A DNA stretch of 47,603 nucleotides from Sulfuricurvum sp. (GTDB taxonomy: Bacteria > Campylobacterota > Campylobacteria > Campylobacterales > Sulfurimonadaceae): positions 58,235 through 105,837 of the forward strand of contig NZ_JALNYS010000012.1 of NCBI RefSeq assembly GCF_023229695.1, written 5' to 3'. Positions within the stretch are counted from its first letter, which is position 1. Every line of letters starts with the position of its first letter. The notes beneath the pieces are model-generated. The model searched no databases. It was not told the DNA's origin and saw only the letters and a program-made list of their open reading frames with translations. A program made the position numbers and the translations under genes. Below, piece after piece: positions 43,024 to 47,603 of this stretch.

Positions 43024-45200
43024 TCGTTAAAAGAGAACCTTAATTCCGTATCATAATCGATACTCACCGTACCGCCGTTTGCCAAAGAGCCAAAGAGCAT
43101 TTCATCCACAAGCGGATCTTTGATCTTCTCTTGAATAACCCTTCCCAACGGCCGTGCCCCCATCGCTTTATCGTATCCGATTGCCGCCAGATACCCTTTG
43201 GCTTTTTCACTCAGCGAAAGGGTAACTTTTTTCCCTTTGAGCTGCTGATTCAATTCACGAATAAATTTATCCACCACTCCACGAACTACCTCTTGAGATA
43301 ACGGACCAAACTCGACCACCGCATCCAACCGATTACGAAATTCCGGAGTGAAAAAGGATTTCAGCGCCTCATTACGAGAGAGAGAACTGTCGGCATTAAA
43401 TCCCATCACGTTTCGTTCGGTTGCACCGACATTGGAGGTCATAATCAAGATAACGTTCGAAAAATTGGCTTTGTACCCGTTGTTATCGGTCAATGTCGCA
43501 TTGTCCATTATCTGCAATAATACATTTATGAGGTCAGGATGGGCTTTCTCTATCTCATCCAACAGTAATACCGTATAGGGGTGTTTACGGATCGCTTCGC
43601 TGAGCAATCCCCCCTGTTCAAATCCGACATATCCCGGAGGAGCCCCGATGAGCCGGCTCAGCGAATGTTTCTCCATATATTCTGACATGTCAAACCGTTC
43701 AAAATGGATCCCCATGCAAGATGACAGCGATTTGGCCAATTCTGTTTTTCCCACCCCAGTCGGCCCGGAGAACAAAAACGAAGCGATCGGCTTATGCAAT
43801 CCACCTAAACCGGCATAAGAGCGTTTGATGGAACGGACTACCTGAGTGACGGCTTGATCCTGCCCTATCACCTGAGCTTTTAACTCCCCATCCAGTCCAA
43901 TCAGTTTGGCACGGGCATCTTCTCCCATTTTTGAGGTGGGTACTCCCGTCATTTTAGAGATAATGGTCTCAATGTCCATCGGCGTAATCGTCGTCCGTTT
44001 ATGCTTTTTAAGATGAAAAGAGGCCCCCGCTTCATCGATAAGGTCTATCGCCACATCGGGTAAAAAACGGTCGGTGATATATTTTTTGGAGAGTTCCACC
44101 GCACTGCGCAAAGCCTTATCGGTATATTTCACTTTGTGGTGGTGTTCATACCGTTCCCGAAGCCCTTTAAGAATTAAAAAACTATTTTCCATCGAAGGTT
44201 CCCCGACATCGATACGGGCAAACCGCCGGCTTAGAGCACGGTCTTTTTCAAACACATTCCGGTATTCGGCATGCGTCGTCGCCCCCATACATTTGAGCCG
44301 GCCCGAAGCAAGCGCCGGCTTGAGCTGATTAGAAGCATCCATACTCCCTCCCCCTACAGCACCCGCACCTACAATCGTATGAATTTCGTCGATAAACAAA
44401 ATAGCATTGGGATGTTCCTGTACTTCGTCGATGACCGCCTTCAGCCGCTTTTCAAAATCTCCCCGATATTTTGTACCGGCCAGCATCGCCCCAAGATCGA
44501 GGGCAAAAAGTTCGGCATCGCGTAAAAGATCAGGGACATCCCCTTCCACCAGTCGCAGAGCCAACCCCTCCGCAATGGCGGTTTTTCCGACCCCCGGTTC
44601 ACCGATAAGAAGAGGATTGTTTTTTTTACGTCGGCAAAGGGTTTGGATCGTCCGCTCTATCTCGTTTTCACGACCGATTACCGGATCAATTTTCCCTTTT
44701 TTTGCCTGAACGATCAAATTGATCGCATATTTATCCAAAGCCCCTTCTGCCCTTTCGGTATCTTTCGGCGTCTCAAGTTCACGATGCGAAATGGCTTCGA
44801 GCAAATCAACACGGGTAATTCCGGACTCTTCAAGGAGGATACACGCATACGAATGGTGTTCTTCATAGACGGCGGCAATAAAATCACCGACATCGGCATG
44901 CTGTTTCTGGGCGCTTCGAACATGACGCATCATCTCATCAATCATTCGGGCCAACGCAACCGTTTCAAAAGGCTCCTGCTGTACTTCATCCGGAAGCGGT
45001 TCCATCGTCTGTATCAGATAACGGCCCAACGCTTCGCGCATCATTTCAACATCTCCACCGCACGCCCGGATGATTGCTTCACCGTCCGAAGTCGCCAAAA
45101 GGGCAAGCATTACATGTTCGATTGTTAAATATTCATGACGCTGATGCCGTGCAAATGCAACCGCTTTTTGAAAAATCGTATTGAGCTCCGAACTAACCAT
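43020..45200 (-). CDS. clpA: ATP-dependent Clp protease unfoldase ClpA
   Basis: 726 residues. The Clp N-domain (about 1-140) is followed by AAA+ module 1 (Walker A GEPGVGKT, Walker B LFIDEIHT) and module 2 (Walker A GPTGVGKTELAK, Walker B LLLDEIEKAHPD). There is no long middle coiled coil, which separates ClpA from ClpB. A ClpP-contact loop is near NVMGFNADSS. It unfolds N-degron and other substrates for ClpP. A one-base overlap with clpS and four-base overlap with aat link translation. Confidence 0.96.
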   Translation of the reverse strand: MVSSELNTIFQKAVAFARHQRHEYLTIEHVMLALLATSDGEAIIRACGGDVEMMREALGRYLIQTMEPLPDEVQQEPFETVALARMIDEMMRHVRSAQKQHADVGDFIAAVYEEHHSYACILLEESGITRVDLLEAISHRELETPKDTERAEGALDKYAINLIVQAKKGKIDPVIGRENEIERTIQTLCRRKKNNPLLIGEPGVGKTAIAEGLALRLVEGDVPDLLRDAELFALDLGAMLAGTKYRGDFEKRLKAVIDEVQEHPNAILFIDEIHTIVGAGAVGGGSMDASNQLKPALASGRLKCMGATTHAEYRNVFEKDRALSRRFARIDVGEPSMENSFLILKGLRERYEHHHKVKYTDKALRSAVELSKKYITDRFLPDVAIDLIDEAGASFHLKKHKRTTITPMDIETIISKMTGVPTSKMGEDARAKLIGLDGELKAQVIGQDQAVTQVVRSIKRSYAGLGGLHKPIASFLFSGPTGVGKTELAKSLSSCMGIHFERFDMSEYMEKHSLSRLIGAPPGYVGFEQGGLLSEAIRKHPYTVLLLDEIEKAHPDLINVLLQIMDNATLTDNNGYKANFSNVILIMTSNVGATERNVMGFNADSSLSRNEALKSFFTPEFRNRLDAVVEFGPLSQEVVRGVVDKFIRELNQQLKGKKVTLSLSEKAKGYLAAIGYDKAMGARPLGRVIQEKIKDPLVDEMLFGSLANGGTVSIDYDTELRFSFNE

Positions 45201-45499
45201 TACGCCTCCTCCATCATCGCTTTAAGCGGAAACCCGCTCTCCCGGGCCAAAGAACTGACTTGTTGAACTTTTGTCTCGGCAATTTCATAGGGGTAGCTTC
45301 CGCATAATCCCCTCCCTTGTTGATGAACCTGCATCATGATCGTATAGGCATCCGAATAATTTTTACGAAAAATACTCATCAAAATATCGATAACAAAATC
45401 CATCGACGTATAGTCATCGTTTAATAAAAAAACGTTGTACCGTTTAGGTTCACGGAGGGCTAATTCACCCTCATAGTGTTCTTCAATTTTTGTACTCAA
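45200..45499 (-). CDS. clpS: ClpS adaptor protein
   Basis: 99 residues. YNVFLLNDDYTSMDFVIDIL forms the N-degron binding region, with the acidic pair of the pocket (NDD) and the HQQGRGLCG loop with conserved His. It delivers proteins with Leu, Phe, Trp or Tyr N-termini to ClpAP. The start is a TTG at 45499 with AGGA eight bases before it; no in-frame ATG is available. It heads the clpS-clpA-aat operon. Confidence 0.95.
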   Translation of the reverse strand: MSTKIEEHYEGELALREPKRYNVFLLNDDYTSMDFVIDILMSIFRKNYSDAYTIMMQVHQQGRGLCGSYPYEIAETKVQQVSSLARESGFPLKAMMEEA

Positions 45500-45568
45500 A
45501 AATAGTTTCCTGTCATTTGAAAAAAATAATGTAACAATGATTACGTATTGTTTGGCTTAAAAAGGAGG

Positions 45569-45574
45569 ATTATA
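45569..45574 (-). promoter_or_regulatory. -10 box for clpS
   Basis: TATAAT on the minus strand about 70 bases before the clpS TTG, in an AT-rich gap after the sulfhydrylase gene, with no -35 box. Confidence 0.45.
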
Positions 45575-45592
45575 TTTAAATGGGACCCTTTA

Positions 45593-46831
45593 TCACCCTC
45601 GAGCGGTGATAAAGTCATTAATAATATCGTCGGGATTTTCAAGCCCGATAGAGATACGGATCAAACCGGGGGTAATCCCCAAAAATTCCCGCGTCGATTC
45701 ATCAAAATCACGGTAGATTGTCGATGCCATATGAAGCCCCAGTGTTCGGCTGTCACCGATATTTGCAGTAATCGTGACCAACGCGGAACGGTTTAGAAAT
45801 TCGAATGCACGCTCTTTGCTCCCCATATCAATCGTCAGTAACGTTCCGCACCCCTTGCCAAACTGAGTGCGATACCGTTCATGATGGGGATGGGTAGACA
45901 ACGAAGGGTGATTAATCACAAATCCCGCTTCATATAAAGCGTTCGCCACTTTTTCAACACTCGAAACGACACGATCCATCCGCAGCGGAAGCGTTTCAAG
46001 TCCCAACAGGGTCAAATAACTCCCGAAACCGTTGGCGGACATCCCGAAATCACGTAGAGCACGCTTCTTTGCATTGGCAATCAATGCCATCGGTCCCATT
46101 TTTTTGATGAACGGATGAACATCACCGTAGCGCTCACCCTTGAATTTATCGTCTCCCTCGCAAATCGGACGAAAAACAACGGCACCTCCAAGGGAGGAGG
46201 CATTTCCGGTAATGATTTTTGTTGTCGAATAGACTACGATATCGGCACCCAAAGCAAGCGGTGCGATACTAAGAGGGGTGATAGTATTGTCCACTATCAA
46301 TACTACGCCATGAGTACCGGCTATCTCTGCGATTGCTTTAATGTCGGGCAAGCGCATGTTCGGATTGCCGACGCTTTCCAAAAAAATAATTTTGGTTGCA
46401 TCGCGAATCGCCCCCTCAATCGCTTCCAATTCATCTACGTCAAAAAAACTCGTCGAAATCCCGAACCGGCTTAATGTCTCGGTAAAATACGAATAGGTCC
46501 CTCCGAAAAGCCCTCCGATACTGATAATATGGTCCCCCGATTTCAGCAGGCTCAACGTTGCCATCGCCGTTGCCCCCATACCCGAAGCAGCGGCTACCGC
46601 ACCGATACCGCCGTCCATGGATGCTAAAATCTGTTCCAACTGTCCCGATGTCGGATTGCCTACACGCGCATACAACGGTTTTTTTACCGATCCCTCAAAG
46701 ATCCCTTCCCCCGTTTCGCTGTCACCGTATCCGAAAGAAGCGGAATTAATCATAACCGGACTGACCGGCCCCTCTTTTTTCCCGATTTGCTGTACAAATG
46801 CGGTTGTAAAATTTTCAAAGCGATTCATCAT
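45593..46831 (-). CDS. Cys/Met metabolism PLP enzyme, O-acetylhomoserine sulfhydrylase type
   Basis: About 412 residues of the MetY/MetB family. The tyrosine-containing YARVGNPT region, VDNTITPL, and the PLP lysine in YSTTKIITGNASSLGGA are present; VGNPNMRLPDI precedes them. The length suits O-acetylhomoserine sulfhydrylase (MetY), which makes homocysteine from sulfide, better than the shorter gamma-synthases, but this is not decisive. I choose ATG 46831 (or 46828) over ATG 46879 because AGG stands close before it, a TATAAT box lies 25 bases upstream (46861-46856), and the longer start would overlap bioD. Confidence 0.88.
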   Translation of the reverse strand: MMNRFENFTTAFVQQIGKKEGPVSPVMINSASFGYGDSETGEGIFEGSVKKPLYARVGNPTSGQLEQILASMDGGIGAVAAASGMGATAMATLSLLKSGDHIISIGGLFGGTYSYFTETLSRFGISTSFFDVDELEAIEGAIRDATKIIFLESVGNPNMRLPDIKAIAEIAGTHGVVLIVDNTITPLSIAPLALGADIVVYSTTKIITGNASSLGGAVVFRPICEGDDKFKGERYGDVHPFIKKMGPMALIANAKKRALRDFGMSANGFGSYLTLLGLETLPLRMDRVVSSVEKVANALYEAGFVINHPSLSTHPHHERYRTQFGKGCGTLLTIDMGSKERAFEFLNRSALVTITANIGDSRTLGLHMASTIYRDFDESTREFLGITPGLIRISIGLENPDDIINDFITARG

Positions 46832-46855
46832 CAAACCTGTATTAAAATTAGACCA

Positions 46856-46861
46856 ATTATA
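46856..46861 (-). promoter_or_regulatory. -10 box for the sulfhydrylase gene
   Basis: TATAAT on the minus strand about 25 bases before ATG 46831, within the short gap to divergent bioD. Its position supports the shorter start. Confidence 0.5.
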
Positions 46862-46878
46862 ACCAAAAAGAGATTTCA

Positions 46879-47532
46879 TTGGCCAAACGTATTTTCATCA
46901 CCGCTACCAATACCGATATCGGAAAAACCTACACCTCGATACAGTTGCTCCATGCATTTGCTAAAATGGGGTTGCGCGTCGGTGTTTATAAGCCGATAGA
47001 AACAGGGGTAGTGGAGATACCTGCGGATGGAAGTCTTCTTTTCCAAACGGCTTTACACTTAAACCCCTCTCTAAAATCCTTATCCGTATCCGATATCGTT
47101 CCTCTCACTTTTTCTCTGCCGGCGGCACCTTTTGTCGCCAGCGGCGGCCAAAAGATTGATCTTTCCTTATTTGATGCTCCGCTGCATAAAATCGAAGCAC
47201 TTTGCGATGTTATCATTATCGAAGGGGCGGGGGGGTTACTGGTTCCGATTGATGCAAAGAGTATGATGCTTGATCTTCCCCGATACTTTAAGGCCGTAAC
47301 GCTCCTTATCACCCATTGCAGACTCGGCTGCATCAACGATACGCTTCTGAGTCTGCGTCTCTTGAACGATACGAAACTTCCTCATGTATGGGGACTAAAC
47401 TGCAAAGAGGCCAGAGAAGATTTCAATCTCACCTCTCTCCCCTATTTCATCCATCACTTTGCCCCTCTTTACTTTATTGATCACGATATTAATGCTATTG
47501 CACACGCACTTTTAGATACAATTACAGAATAA
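46879..47532 (+). CDS. bioD: Dethiobiotin synthase
   Basis: 217 residues of an ATP-dependent carboxylase that closes the ureido ring in biotin synthesis. The P-loop is TATNTDIGKTYTS (about 8-20), KPIETGV follows near 36, and EGAGGLLVPI near 114 binds Mg2+ and phosphate. The start is TTG 46879 with AAGAGA just upstream; ATG is not available at the N-terminus. It is divergent from the sulfhydrylase gene. The remaining 71 bases of the window hold no gene, but AGGAGA at the very end looks like the ribosome site of a next gene. Confidence 0.93.
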   Translation: MAKRIFITATNTDIGKTYTSIQLLHAFAKMGLRVGVYKPIETGVVEIPADGSLLFQTALHLNPSLKSLSVSDIVPLTFSLPAAPFVASGGQKIDLSLFDAPLHKIEALCDVIIIEGAGGLLVPIDAKSMMLDLPRYFKAVTLLITHCRLGCINDTLLSLRLLNDTKLPHVWGLNCKEAREDFNLTSLPYFIHHFAPLYFIDHDINAIAHALLDTITE

Positions 47533-47603
47533 ATTCAGCCGCATCCGTGGCAGGCATAAGAGAAGAAAGAAATCCTCTTCGTCTATGTTAAACAGGAGAA
47601 AGA

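Noticed and set aside
45589..45613. Nine-base inverted repeat at the sulfhydrylase stop as a terminator
   Set aside because: The stem is good, but no T-run follows on the minus strand; not called as a terminator.
1..47603. CRISPR arrays, rRNA genes, prophage modules
   Set aside because: No regularly spaced direct repeats, no rRNA-like sequence and no phage structural or integrase genes were seen.

Overview
The window looks like a chromosomal segment of a Campylobacterota (epsilonproteobacterial) chemolithotroph, closest in style to Sulfuricurvum or Sulfurimonas. The grounds are protein character and gene order. The run rplY-pth-lptF/G-lysA-HAD-pheA-hisC-fliF-fliG-fliH-dxs is, from memory, the same order as in Campylobacter jejuni. 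An lpxL-type acyltransferase sits behind what may be the tail of a heptosyltransferase gene. Visible promoters have good TATAAT boxes but no clear -35 box, as expected for this phylum. No species name can be fixed from the sequence alone.

Layout. (1) 1-946: lipid A acyltransferase, preceded by the last codons of an upstream gene. (2) 934-8771, minus strand: dimeric dUTPase, then a type I restriction-modification island read hsdM, PemK/MazF-type toxin, hsdS, ImmA/IrrE-type metallopeptidase, DUF4411 PIN-like protein, hsdR. Three accessory genes thus lie between the RM subunits, and the middle of the island is visibly more AT-rich than its hsdM and hsdR ends. A small cysteine-rich gene (8825-9001) faces away from hsdM across a palindromic promoter. 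(3) 8973-13788, minus strand: a tightly overlapping four-gene operon with a two-domain OvoA, a PLP-dependent C-S lyase (OvoB candidate), an MgtC/SapB-DUF4010 membrane protein and a YhbP-type flavin-fold protein. This is probably an ovothiol A cluster with two uncharacterised partners. (4) 13789-14199: a gap with three perfect hairpins inside a MITE-like palindromic element. (5) 14200-18282: a chemoreceptor with a C-terminal CZB zinc domain and a convergent hybrid NMT1/THI5-like histidine kinase. (6) 18467-24810: an MCP remnant, a rubredoxin gene split by a 1204-bp IS4-family element with 9-bp target duplication, a two-subunit 2-oxoacid:ferredoxin oxidoreductase and a cytochrome b5/DUF2231 membrane protein (one operon before the insertion), then divergent Fe/Mn superoxide dismutase and a periplasmic rhodanese.

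(7) 24902-25844: tRNA-Pro(GGG) with its terminator, and pgeF, which may be leaderless. (8) 25828-39921, minus strand: a long collinear run tal, pilT, rplY, pth, lptF/G, lysA, HAD phosphatase, pheA, hisC, fliF, fliG, fliH, dxs, with many 1-4 nt overlaps. (9) 39953-42292: a DUF4105 envelope protein and a DUF3015 exported protein separated by a REP-like palindrome. (10) 42346-45499: the N-degron operon clpS-clpA-aat. (11) 45593-47532: a MetY/MetB-type sulfhydrylase and divergent bioD.

The least described parts are the RM island with three embedded toxin- or protease-type genes, the ovoA-ovoB-DUF4010-yhbP operon, and the oxidoreductase-rubredoxin-cytochrome b5 operon whose rubredoxin gene appears to have been given a new start codon by the IS end. 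Start codons were adjusted where a Shine-Dalgarno site favoured an internal ATG; these cases are stated per gene.
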